A stretch of 6,023 nucleotides of DNA from contig DYBS01000143.1 in the NCBI GenBank assembly GCA_019418525.1, forward strand, positions 1 through 6,023. Direction: 5' to 3'. The DNA is from Clostridiales bacterium. GTDB taxonomy: Bacteria > Bacillota > Clostridia > Oscillospirales > Oscillospiraceae. The notes beneath the pieces are model-generated. The model was not told where the DNA came from, searched no databases, and saw only the letters and a program-made list of their open reading frames with translations. Numbering within the stretch: the first letter of the stretch is position 1; every line of letters begins with the position of its first letter. Both the position numbers and the translations under genes were made by a program. Below, piece by piece: positions 1 through 5,814 of this stretch.

Positions 1-174
1 ACCGCCCATCCGGGGGATGGGGTGGTCGTGCATACGCCGGCCGTCCTTGGGCACGTCCACCGCCCCCCACTTCTGGGCCAGATTCTTCACAATGGGGGTG
101 GTGATGAGGGCCACCAGCAGGGCGGCCACCAGCGCACCGGCCACCAGGCCGATGCTCTCGATCGTCATAGACAT
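1..174 (-). CDS. Polyprenyl-phosphate sugar-1-phosphate transferase (WecA/TagO/MraY family), N-terminal part, runs off the left edge
   Basis: Only the first 58 residues lie in the window. After a short polar start (MSMTIES) comes a hydrophobic segment at about residues 8-27, the first transmembrane helix. It is followed by a cytoplasmic stretch with the family signature: Ala-Val-Asp-Val-Pro near 38-42, then Gly-Arg-Arg-Met-His, then Pro-Ile-Pro-Arg-Met-Gly-Gly at the window edge. This D-x-P ... RRxH ... PxPRxGG pattern is typical of membrane glycosyltransferases that load GlcNAc-1-P (WecA/TagO) or MurNAc-pentapeptide-1-P (MraY) onto undecaprenyl phosphate for cell-wall polymers or peptidoglycan. 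The 'vPxdgRRmHxxPiPRmGG' form favours WecA/TagO over MraY, but the catalytic loops are outside the window. The start at 174 is chosen because AGGAG at 190-186 lies 11 bases upstream; the second Met at 168 would be 17 bases away. It lies 35 bases downstream of trpS, so the two are probably co-transcribed. Confidence 0.85.
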   Translation of the reverse strand, partial: MSMTIESIGLVAGALVAALLVALITTPIVKNLAQKWGAVDVPKDGRRMHDHPIPRMGG

Positions 175-209
175 GAGAACGGTTTCTCCTTTTGCGGGTG
201 GAGCGGGCC

Positions 210-1211
210 TCAGCGGGCCACAAAGCCCACCTTTTTATAGACTTTACGCAGGGTCTTGTTGGCCACATAGGAGGCCTTCTCGGCGCCGGCGCGGTACACG
301 CTCTCCAGATAGGCCTTGTCCGCCAGGATGCGGGTGGCCTCCTCCCGGATGGGGCGCAGGGTCTCCACCACGGCTTCACCCACAGCGGGCTTGAAGACGC
401 CGTAGCCCTTGCCGTCGAACTCCCGCTCGATCTCCTCATAGCTCTTGCCGGTGACGGCGGAGTAGATCTGCATGAGGTTGGCCACGCCCGGCTTGTTCTC
501 CCGGTCGTAGCGCACGCAGTGCTCGGTGTCACAGTCGGTGATGGCCCGCTTGAACTTGCGCATGATGTCCTCCGGCTTCTCCATCAGGAACACGCAGCCC
601 TCAGGGGCGGACTTGCTCATCTTGCTGGTGGGGTCGCTCAGGCCCATCACCCGGGCGCCGGCCTTGGGGATGTAGGGCTCGGGCATCTTGAAGACCTCGC
701 CGTAGAGGCCATTGAAGCGCTGGACGATGTTCCGGGTCAGCTCCACGTGCTGCTTCTGATCCTCGCCCACCGGCACATAGTCGGGCTGATAGAGCAGGAT
801 GTCCGCCGCCATCAGGGCCGGATAGGTGAAGAGGCCGCCGTTGATGTTGTCTTTGTGCTTGGCGGACTTGTCCTTGAACTGGGTCATGCGGGAGAGCTCC
901 CCGAACATGGTGTAGCAGTTGAGGACCCAGCCCAGCTCGGCGTGCTGGTGGACGTGGGACTGGATGAAGAGGGTGTTCTTCTCCGGGTCCAGGCCACAGG
1001 CGATGTACTGGGCCAGCTGCTCCAGGGTGCGCCGGCGCAGGTCGGCGGGGTTCTGCCGCACCGTGATGGTGTGCATATCCGCCATGAAGTAGTAGCAGTC
1101 GAACTCCTCCGCCCGGGCAGCCCAGTTCCGGATGGCGCCGAGGTAATTGCCCAGATGCAGGTCACCGCTGGGCTGAATGCCCGAAAGCATGACTTTTTTC
1201 TCATTTTCCAT
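210..1211 (-). CDS. trpS: Tryptophanyl-tRNA synthetase
   Basis: This is a complete 333-residue class Ic aminoacyl-tRNA synthetase that charges tRNA-Trp with tryptophan in the cytoplasm. The length matches the usual bacterial TrpRS of about 325-335 residues. Visible signatures are the HIGH-equivalent HLGN at residues 19-22 inside the GIQPSG...LGNYLGA block. MAADILLY follows at 134-141; its Asp137 corresponds to the residue that contacts the Trp indole nitrogen in Geobacillus TrpRS. Next are the VGEDQKQHVELTR block at 148-160 and KMSKS at 197-201. An open frame extends 17 codons upstream to 1262, but 1211 is the start: AGAGGTG lies 8 bases before this ATG, and the extension would cover the promoter. 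The expected transcript leader is only about 30 bases, so there is no room for a T-box riboswitch. The downstream neighbour is the WecA/TagO-type gene. Confidence 0.98.
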   Translation of the reverse strand: MENEKKVMLSGIQPSGDLHLGNYLGAIRNWAARAEEFDCYYFMADMHTITVRQNPADLRRRTLEQLAQYIACGLDPEKNTLFIQSHVHQHAELGWVLNCYTMFGELSRMTQFKDKSAKHKDNINGGLFTYPALMAADILLYQPDYVPVGEDQKQHVELTRNIVQRFNGLYGEVFKMPEPYIPKAGARVMGLSDPTSKMSKSAPEGCVFLMEKPEDIMRKFKRAITDCDTEHCVRYDRENKPGVANLMQIYSAVTGKSYEEIEREFDGKGYGVFKPAVGEAVVETLRPIREEATRILADKAYLESVYRAGAEKASYVANKTLRKVYKKVGFVAR

Positions 1212-1250
1212 GATTGAAACACCTCTGTGTGTCTTTTTCCATACCAAGTC

Positions 1251-1279
1251 AGTATACCACACTCTTTTTTTCTTTACAA
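1251..1279 (-). promoter_or_regulatory. Sigma-A-type promoter for trpS, extended -10
   Basis: Reading the minus strand, TTGTAA (plus-strand 1274-1279) is followed by a 17-base spacer and then TATACT (1251-1256). The -10 box matches consensus at 5 of 6 positions and is preceded by TGG, the TGn extended -10 element. The -35 box matches at 4 of 6. Transcription would start near 1244, giving a leader of roughly 33 bases before the trpS ATG. No start was measured; the call rests on motif and spacing. Confidence 0.7.
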
Positions 1280-1427
1280 TCCTTCGCGGCCAATTTCGCC
1301 CCTCCCCGCCCTCTTCGTTTTTAGAATTAAGAGTTTACAATTTAGACATGAATTCTGCTTCCAAATGGTGTATGCTCAGAGCATCCGGGCGGCCCGCCGC
1401 CCACCCACACGAAAGGATGAAATCGCC
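1280..1427 (+). promoter_or_regulatory. Leader and probable promoter region of the 7-alpha-HSDH-like gene
   Basis: This is the right-hand part of the divergent gap between trpS and the SDR gene. Two weak -10 candidates are visible on the plus strand: TACAAT at 1336-1341 (5 of 6) and TATGCT at 1371-1376 (4 of 6). Neither has a convincing -35 box at 16-18 bases, so the promoter is not fixed. A 6-bp inverted repeat (AGAATT at 1323-1328, AATTCT at 1351-1356) surrounds the first candidate and might be an operator, but it is short enough to be chance. The ribosome binding site AAAGGA is at 1412-1417, 10 bases before the ATG. Confidence 0.35.
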
Positions 1428-2228
1428 ATGTCTCTGCTCACCAATAAAATCGCTATGGTCACCTCCTCCACCCGCGGCATCGGCAAAGCCTGCGCCCTGC
1501 GCCTGGCACAGGAGGGGGCCAAAGTCTATCTGGCCGTCCGCCGCCTGGAGGCCGGACAGGCCCTGGCCGATGAGATCGCCGCCGCCGGCGGTCAGGCCGC
1601 CGTGTGCTACTTCGATGCCTCCAAGCCCGAGACCTTCCGCTCCAGTGTGGAAGAGGTGGTGGCCAAGGAGGGCCGCATTGACATTTTGGTCAACAACTAC
1701 GGCGCCACCGACGTACATAAGGACTTCGACCTCCTCCACACCGACGCCGAGGACTTCCTCGCCATCGTCAACGACAACCTCCGCAGCGTCTACGACACCT
1801 GCCGCGCCGCCGTGGCCTCCATGGTCAAGACCGGCGGCGGCTCCATCGTCAACATCGCCTCGGTGGGCGGCAAGTACCCTGATATGTACCGCATCTCCTA
1901 CGGCGTGGCCAAGGCCTCCATCATCTTCCTCTCCCAGAACATCGCCACCCAGTACGCCCACGACGGCGTGCGCTGCAACTGCATCCTCCCCGGCTTCATC
2001 GCCACCGACGCCGCCATGGGCAACATGTCCCAGGAGTTCCTGGACACCTTCCTGAAAACCGTGCCCATGGGCCGGGCCGGTCAGCCCGGCGACATCGCCA
2101 ACGCCTGCCTGTATCTGGCCAGTCCCCTCTCCTCCTTCGTCACCGGCGAGGCTCTCCCCGTGGCCGGCGGCTTCGGAATGCCCTCCCCCATGTACAGCCA
2201 CTATGGCGACATGAAGTCCAAGGGTTAA
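1428..2228 (+). CDS. hdhA: SDR-family dehydrogenase, probable NADP-dependent 7-alpha-hydroxysteroid dehydrogenase
   Basis: This is a 266-residue classical short-chain dehydrogenase. Its probable reaction is reversible oxidation of the 7-alpha-hydroxyl of bile acids such as cholate and chenodeoxycholate to the 7-oxo form, in the cytoplasm. The Rossmann motif TSSTRGIG spans residues 12-19. Thr15, Arg16 and Arg38 (VRRLE) fit NADP(H) rather than NAD(H). NNYG is at 89-92, and the catalytic set is Asn117, Ser145, Tyr158 and Lys162 (YGVAK). From memory, the sequence tracks Clostridium absonum and C. sordellii 7-alpha-HSDH along its whole length. Examples are VTSSTRGIG at the same residue numbers, DILVNN[YF]G, RCNxxLPGxIxT, DIANA, and a C-terminal VAGGF..(G)xPxYS. 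Those enzymes are about 262-267 residues. The open frame continues upstream to 1227, but 1428 has the ribosome binding site and matches the family N-terminus. Substrate is inferred; another hydroxysteroid or 3-oxoacyl substrate remains possible. It is a single-gene unit closed by a strong terminator. Confidence 0.85.
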   Translation: MSLLTNKIAMVTSSTRGIGKACALRLAQEGAKVYLAVRRLEAGQALADEIAAAGGQAAVCYFDASKPETFRSSVEEVVAKEGRIDILVNNYGATDVHKDFDLLHTDAEDFLAIVNDNLRSVYDTCRAAVASMVKTGGGSIVNIASVGGKYPDMYRISYGVAKASIIFLSQNIATQYAHDGVRCNCILPGFIATDAAMGNMSQEFLDTFLKTVPMGRAGQPGDIANACLYLASPLSSFVTGEALPVAGGFGMPSPMYSHYGDMKSKG

Positions 2229-2237
2229 ACACAAACG

Positions 2238-2273
2238 GCCCCCGCATCCCGAAGAGGATGCGGGGGCTTTTTT
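2238..2273 (+). terminator. Rho-independent terminator after the HSDH gene
   Basis: A perfect 12-bp stem pairs GCCCCCGCATCC (2238-2249) with GGATGCGGGGGC (2256-2267) around a 6-base loop, followed by six T (2268-2273). It begins 10 bases after the TAA of the SDR gene and separates it from the downstream hydrolase gene. Confidence 0.95.
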
Positions 2274-2277
2274 GCTC

Positions 2278-2306
2278 TGGACGGCGGCGATGTGCCGTGG
2301 TATGCT
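2278..2306 (+). promoter_or_regulatory. Candidate promoter for the MBL-fold hydrolase gene
   Basis: TGGACG (2278-2283, 4 of 6 to TTGACA) lies 17 bases before TATGCT (2301-2306, 4 of 6). The -10 is preceded by TGG, the same extended -10 arrangement as at trpS. Transcription would start near 2313, leaving a leader of only about 14 bases that begins almost at the ribosome binding site. It follows directly on the preceding terminator, which makes an independent promoter here likely even though the boxes are imperfect. Confidence 0.4.
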
Positions 2307-2326
2307 GGAAAAATGAGGTGAACGCC

Positions 2327-3169
2327 ATGCAGACCACATTTGAACACGCCCCCTACACCGCCCAGCGCCTGACCGAGGGCGTCTGGCACATCCAGGACGC
2401 CACCCTGGACCGCCCGCCCGGGCTCCAGCGCGACGGCTCCTTCCACGGTCCGGGCAGCGTCTATGTTCTGGAGGGGAGCGACGCCGTGCTGGTGGTGGAC
2501 CTGGGCTTCCCCTATCCCGGCCACGCCCTGCGGGAGATCGTGGACCGGCTGGCGGACGGCCGGGCCATCCGGGTAGCCCTCACCCACAACCACTTCGACC
2601 ACACCGGCGCCCTGCCCCAGTTCCAAGACGTGCCCATTTACGTGCCCGTGGACGACCCGGTGCCCGGCGTGGCCCACCCCATTCCGGTCCGGCCCGGGGA
2701 TACCATCACCTGGGGCGGGCTCTCTCTCCAGGTGCTGGACGCCAGGGGCCACACCGCCGGCAGCGTCCTCTACTACGAGGCCGAGCGGGGATGGCTGGCC
2801 ACCGGCGACGCCTTCGGCTCCGGCTACGCCTGGCTCTTCTTCCTCCCCGATGTACTCACCGTCTACCGGGAGACGTTGAGGCGCACCCTGGACTTTTTCC
2901 GCGAAAAACCGGAGCCCCTCTTCCTGTGCGGCCACCGCTACCAGCAGCAGATCGTCCCCGTCCCTGGCATGGACCCCCTCACGCCGCGGAATCCCGACCT
3001 GGGGCTCTCCTACCTGAAGGACATGCTCACCCTCACGGAGCGGATTCTGGCGGGCTCCATCCAGGGCAGGCCCTACGAGACCCTGGGCCGGACCGACCTG
3101 CTCTCCTACACCCTCGGCCGGGCCCAGATCGACACCTATCCCCTCGGCTCCGCCCCCCTGTCCATCTGA
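2327..3169 (+). CDS. Metallo-beta-lactamase-fold metallohydrolase, substrate unknown
   Basis: This 280-residue protein has no signal peptide or membrane segment, so it is probably a cytoplasmic two-metal hydrolase. The complete MBL metal-ligand set is visible. THNHFDH at 86-92 supplies His87, His89, Asp91 and His92; His142 sits in GHTAGS; Asp161 is in TGDAF; His203 is in CGH. A preceding beta-strand Asp58 (VVDLG) is also typical. The C-terminal part (about 220-280) is helical and carries no domain I recognise. The fold covers glyoxalase II, lactonases, thioesterases and ribonucleases; the spacing here does not let me choose. It lacks the beta-CASP ribonuclease signature and is not a secreted beta-lactamase. 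The start at 2327 is preferred over the open frame from 2258, because GAGGTG lies 6 bases upstream and the longer form would overlap the terminator. Being next to the HSDH does not imply a shared pathway, since a terminator separates them. Confidence 0.9.
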   Translation: MQTTFEHAPYTAQRLTEGVWHIQDATLDRPPGLQRDGSFHGPGSVYVLEGSDAVLVVDLGFPYPGHALREIVDRLADGRAIRVALTHNHFDHTGALPQFQDVPIYVPVDDPVPGVAHPIPVRPGDTITWGGLSLQVLDARGHTAGSVLYYEAERGWLATGDAFGSGYAWLFFLPDVLTVYRETLRRTLDFFREKPEPLFLCGHRYQQQIVPVPGMDPLTPRNPDLGLSYLKDMLTLTERILAGSIQGRPYETLGRTDLLSYTLGRAQIDTYPLGSAPLSI

Positions 3170-3205
3170 CCCTGCACCACTTCCCTACCACCTCCATAGA
3201 ATGGC

Positions 3206-3221
3206 TCGGAAGCAATTCCGA
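3206..3221 (+). other. Small hairpin with GCAA tetraloop in the leader of the truncated gene
   Basis: TCGGAA (3206-3211) and TTCCGA (3216-3221) form a 6-bp stem around GCAA, a GNRA-type loop. No T run follows, so it is not a standard terminator. A possible -10 (TAGAAT, 3197-3202, 5 of 6) lies just upstream, which would put the hairpin at the very 5' end of that transcript. It may be an mRNA-stabilising structure or chance. Confidence 0.3.
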
Positions 3222-3244
3222 CTACTCTGTTAGGAGGTATCGCA

Positions 3245-3469
3245 ATGCCTGAAAAGGTCGCTCCCGGCCCCGTCCATGATGCCAACTGCATCCGCGAGGC
3301 CGTATGCATCGACACCAAGAAGATCTTCGACAGCTGTAAAGAGGAGGATATAGCGTCTCTGAGTAGACAAGCCCCAACAAAAACACACCCTCCATCGTGT
3401 GATGGAAGGCGTGATTTTTTATTTGATCTTCAAAGTCTTGTGATCAATTTAATACACAGAAAGCCGTAA
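3245..3469 (+). pseudogene. 5' fragment of a Cys-containing clostridial protein family, truncated near residue 32
   Basis: The gene start is strong: AGGAGGT at 3232-3238, 6 bases before ATG. Residues 1-32, ending IDTKKIFDSCK, match my memory of an uncharacterised family widespread in Clostridia, which continues with D-K-D-C and then a several-hundred-residue body. Here the resemblance stops at codon 32-36 (about 3338-3350). The remaining frame to the TAA at 3467-3469 is low-complexity in character and reads straight through the terminator hairpin at 3384-3413, so it is not native coding sequence. The family body is not found anywhere else in the window. I read this as a real gene cut by insertion or deletion. 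A genuinely short 74-residue protein is possible but less likely. The function of the full-length family is unknown to me. Confidence 0.6.
3384..3420. terminator. Bidirectional terminator at the edge of the AT-rich segment
   Basis: Arms 3384-3396 and 3401-3413 pair at 11 of 13 positions around the loop GTGT. On the plus strand the stem is followed by A and six T (3415-3420). On the minus strand it is followed by TTTTTGTT. It can therefore stop leftward transcription from the HEPN-like gene ending at 3480 and rightward transcription from the truncated gene. Confidence 0.8.
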
Positions 3470-3479
3470 TCTACATTAT

Positions 3480-4088
3480 TTATAAATACTCATTTAAACA
3501 TTCACCTGAACCGATCTTCTCGGAGTGGACTCTACTTTCATAAATTGAATCATAGACATTCTCTGTGAGCATTAAAAGTTCCTCGCCTATTTTAATAATC
3601 GGCAAAGCGTCAACTCCACAGCCTTCGCATAAATCATCAGCCCATTCCGCATTTAGCGTCTTTTCGCCTTTTGAAGTAACAGGATATCGTGCTGCTTCAC
3701 TCAAACTGACGCCTTCATTGGTAAGCAAATCCAGCTTCGCATATAGCATAAAAATTCTCTCTAAGTCTTTTTGATATATGAAATGTTCTTTCTCCCCTAA
3801 TAGCTGTAGAAAATCTTCTTTTAACTCCAAAATTTTATGGCCTGTAAGCAAAGCCCCTCCTTCGTTTCCTATCCCATAGTTCAATGTTATTGTCTTGATC
3901 CACAACTCCATGTATTGAGCAAACAATAAAAGAAGAGGCAATACAATTTCATCAGCTTCAGGATATTTGCGTTTCTTGCTAATGTCTAACATACACCAAA
4001 TTGCATTCAGATACTGGCCAAAATACTCAATCCACGCTCCATCTCCCGCCTTCTCATAGTCTTGTCCCACTTTTTTCGTATTGCTCAA
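3480..4088 (-). CDS. Hypothetical helical protein with HEPN-like features, divergent to the KAP NTPase
   Basis: It encodes up to 202 residues, and I do not recognise a named family. The sequence looks all-helical: a helix at about 18-37, a hydrophobic helix at 47-70 (LPLLLLFAQYMELWIKTITL), GHKILELK at 83-90, then SLSEAARYPVTSKGEKT at 128-144. The pattern of a helix with x-E-L-x-x-K, a following G-H-x-L segment and an (F/A)RYP..G segment recalls small HEPN-superfamily proteins found near toxin and defence genes. The RNase motif R-x4-6-H is not evident, so an active nuclease is not supported. Cys154 and Cys157 form one CxxC pair. The start is uncertain. The frame opens with TTG at 4088, directly abutting AAAGGGG with no spacer; GTG at 4070 is 18 bases from that site; no ATG occurs until residue 33. 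Low GC and AT-rich flanks suggest horizontal acquisition. The neighbour is the divergent KAP gene. Confidence 0.6.
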   Translation of the reverse strand: MSNTKKVGQDYEKAGDGAWIEYFGQYLNAIWCMLDISKKRKYPEADEIVLPLLLLFAQYMELWIKTITLNYGIGNEGGALLTGHKILELKEDFLQLLGEKEHFIYQKDLERIFMLYAKLDLLTNEGVSLSEAARYPVTSKGEKTLNAEWADDLCEGCGVDALPIIKIGEELLMLTENVYDSIYESRVHSEKIGSGECLNEYL

Positions 4089-4215
4089 CCCCTTTCGGAT
4101 ATATTGTTCACCCTAAATTACCATATTTTTATCAATAACGCAAATCATCCTACAAAAGTACAGTATTCCAACCACCGATTTGCCTCTTTTGATAAACAAC
4201 CAGCTGTAATCCTCC

Positions 4216-4243
4216 AAATACTATACATCTAATTCTAGTATTT
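4216..4243. repeat. 8+8 bp inverted repeat, candidate operator
   Basis: AAATACTA (4216-4223) and TAGTATTT (4236-4243) are perfect reverse complements separated by 12 bases. The dyad lies about 30 bases upstream of the KAP -10 box and between the two divergent genes, a position suited to a dimeric repressor or activator. It has no T run in a terminator arrangement. AT-rich DNA makes chance dyads more common, and no regulator gene is visible in the window. Confidence 0.4.
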
Positions 4244-4272
4244 CAAATTTCCTACCCTCTTTTGGCGTCTTA

Positions 4273-4281
4273 TGATATACT
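4273..4281 (+). promoter_or_regulatory. Extended -10 promoter element for the KAP NTPase gene
   Basis: TGATATACT gives TGn followed by TATACT (4276-4281, 5 of 6). No good -35 box is present at 16-18 bases, which extended -10 promoters can tolerate or which may indicate activator dependence. Predicted transcription start is near 4288, with a leader of about 32 bases containing AAGGTGG at 4304-4310. Confidence 0.5.
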
Positions 4282-4319
4282 TGAGTCATCTTTTGAGTGA
4301 ATCAAGGTGGTGTTGTCAT

Positions 4320-5726
4320 ATGGCCATCGACTATCTCGGCCGGCAGGAATTTGTGGATACGCTCGTAAAAGTCGTGCAGCAGCTAGCGGCCAACCATAAG
4401 GGCTGTACCTTTGCCATCAATGGGAAATGGGGCTGCGGAAAGACTTTCGTTCTCGACCGCTTCGAGGAACAGATCAGCATCTTTCAGGACCCCAACGCAG
4501 CGGGCGACCGCTACTATGTCCTGCGCTACAACTGCTGGCAGTACGATTACTATGAGGAGCCGGCCGTCGCACTCGTGGCGGCCATGCTCGACGCGGTCAG
4601 AGAACAATCGCGCTTATTCAAAGAGCCTTCCGAGGGTATGAAGGCGTTCTTTGATACTGTGTTGGACATCAGCGAAAGCATATTTGACCAAATGGTCTCT
4701 GAAAAACTGGGGTTCAGTCTATCCGAACTCAAGGATCTGCTGATGCGCAACAAAAACAGAATCCATCGTCAGCGAAAGGCCGCCCACGACTACGACTCCT
4801 ACTACTCCTTCAAGCAGCAGCTGGACGCACTCGGAACCTCTCTCTCAAAACTGGCAGCTGAAAAACCGATCATCATTCTGGTCGACGAGCTGGACCGCTG
4901 CATGCCTGCATACGCGATCACGGTACTAGAGCGCCTTCACCACATTTTCAATGAGCAGTCCAACGTCATCACCATTCTTGCCGTCGATCAGGAGCGCCTA
5001 GAAAGCTCCATCACACAGATCTACGGAGCCGGTCGCGAAAATGAGCTCGTCTCGGACTATTTGAAAAAATTCATCTCCTTCTCCCTTTACCTGGACACCG
5101 GAACGATTTCCGGCCAGTTTTGGGAAACTTACCGGGATTATCTTGCGTTGTTTGAGATTCCCGAAAACGACCAGGACCTTGTGCAGGAGCTCCCTGTCAG
5201 GCTGTTCAAGGGTATCGACGCCCGAACACAGGAAAAGATTATGGAGCGAATCATCCTGCTTCATCAATTGTCCTTTGATAGTTCCGTAAAGTTGCCTGTC
5301 TCGGTGATGTTTTTTGAACTGCTGCACCAGATTGTAGCATATCGGTGCAGAGCGTTCCTCCATACCAGTACTGATGATGTTGAAACTTTTCTTGTCAATC
5401 TAAGTTCTCACTCCCATGTAGTCGATAAGATGGATCATACACTTTATTCCTATCTTGTTGAGCTGGAAAGACACGCCGTCTCCGTAACTACATCTAATAT
5501 TCACAACGGGTATGGTTATAAAAAGCTCCGAATGCTTCGTAATACGAGCTTATCCACTGCATTCAGATGGTTTGCACAAATTTCTAACTTGAAAAAAGGC
5601 AACGATTCCAGCGATGTTTCACCTTACCATATTGGCAGTTCATTTGGGATCATTTCAACCGAATCGGACCCTCAACCTGGAATCGAATTGTTTGCAAGCC
5701 TTGCATCCAAGATGGAGTATCGGTAA
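4320..5726 (+). CDS. KAP-family P-loop NTPase
   Basis: This 468-residue protein has clear KAP-family hallmarks. The N-terminal LGRQEFVDTLVK leads to a Walker A at 35-42 (GKWGCGKT). A conserved RYNCWQY block is at 69-75 with Trp73. A helical insert spans about 85-175 and includes a basic stretch NKNRIHRQRK. Walker B is IIILVDELDRC at 184-194 with Asp189 and Glu190. TILAVDQERL at 218-227 has a sensor-like position, and YLKKFISF is at 247-254. The region after about 300 is helical and unassigned. KAP NTPases often carry membrane helices between Walker A and B; none is seen here, so it is probably soluble. Family members include PifA (F-plasmid exclusion of T7) and the QatA ATPase of the Qat defence system, so a phage-defence role is plausible but unproven here. 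The start at 4320 is preferred over 4272 because AAGGTGG lies 9 bases upstream and the earlier ATG overlaps the promoter. The 3' half appears AT-richer than the 5' half. Confidence 0.92.
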   Translation: MAIDYLGRQEFVDTLVKVVQQLAANHKGCTFAINGKWGCGKTFVLDRFEEQISIFQDPNAAGDRYYVLRYNCWQYDYYEEPAVALVAAMLDAVREQSRLFKEPSEGMKAFFDTVLDISESIFDQMVSEKLGFSLSELKDLLMRNKNRIHRQRKAAHDYDSYYSFKQQLDALGTSLSKLAAEKPIIILVDELDRCMPAYAITVLERLHHIFNEQSNVITILAVDQERLESSITQIYGAGRENELVSDYLKKFISFSLYLDTGTISGQFWETYRDYLALFEIPENDQDLVQELPVRLFKGIDARTQEKIMERIILLHQLSFDSSVKLPVSVMFFELLHQIVAYRCRAFLHTSTDDVETFLVNLSSHSHVVDKMDHTLYSYLVELERHAVSVTTSNIHNGYGYKKLRMLRNTSLSTAFRWFAQISNLKKGNDSSDVSPYHIGSSFGIISTESDPQPGIELFASLASKMEYR

Positions 5727-5738
5727 AGAGCAAGCCAT

Positions 5739-5780
5739 AAAAACCAGCGCCCGGACGATTTCCCGTCCGGGCGCTGGCTT
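5739..5780. terminator. Strong terminator between the convergent KAP and holin genes
   Basis: A perfect 14-bp stem joins CCAGCGCCCGGACG (5744-5757) to its complement at 5764-5777 around the loop ATTTCC. On the minus strand it is followed by TTTTT (5743-5739), a classical terminator for the leftward holin transcript. On the plus strand it is followed by CTTTCC, a poorer T run that may still stop the KAP transcript, whose TAA is 17 bases upstream. Confidence 0.9.
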
Positions 5781-5814
5781 TCCATTGTGCCCAACTTGGA
5801 CACGTTATTCTCTT

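Larger units (their letters stand above)
4089..4319. promoter_or_regulatory. AT-rich divergent intergenic region between the HEPN-like and KAP genes
   Basis: These 231 bases carry no gene that I can support. They hold the promoters for both flanking genes and an inverted repeat (listed separately). For the leftward gene the best visible candidate on the minus strand is TTGCGT (plus 4138-4143), a 17-base spacer, then TGG before TAATTT (plus 4115-4120). Both boxes match only 3 of 6, so this is weak. Sharing one regulatory region would allow coordinated control of the pair. Confidence 0.5.

Noticed and set aside
192..1217. Long plus-strand open frame of 341 codons
   Set aside because: It is exactly antisense to trpS, lacks a ribosome binding site, and its His/Gly/Leu/Val-rich translation is the usual mirror of a GC-rich gene.
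1335..2339. Long minus-strand open frame of 334 codons
   Set aside because: It is antisense to the HSDH gene and its terminator; the Gly/Ala/Val/His-rich translation has no domain character.
2225..2935. Minus-strand open frame of 236 codons
   Set aside because: It is antisense to the MBL hydrolase, crosses the terminator, and has no recognisable motifs.
2791..3252. Plus-strand open frame of 153 codons overlapping the end of the MBL gene
   Set aside because: It is an out-of-frame shadow rich in Pro, Arg and His; the MBL frame carries all the metal ligands.
4998..5363. Minus-strand open frame of 121 codons within the KAP gene
   Set aside because: It is antisense to the KAP coding sequence with no ribosome binding site or known motif.
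3361..5743. Possible direct repeat bounding the AT-rich segment (CAAGCC followed by A-rich DNA near 3369 and near 5731)
   Set aside because: Only six bases are shared before the match fails, which is expected by chance; it is not a credible attachment-site pair.
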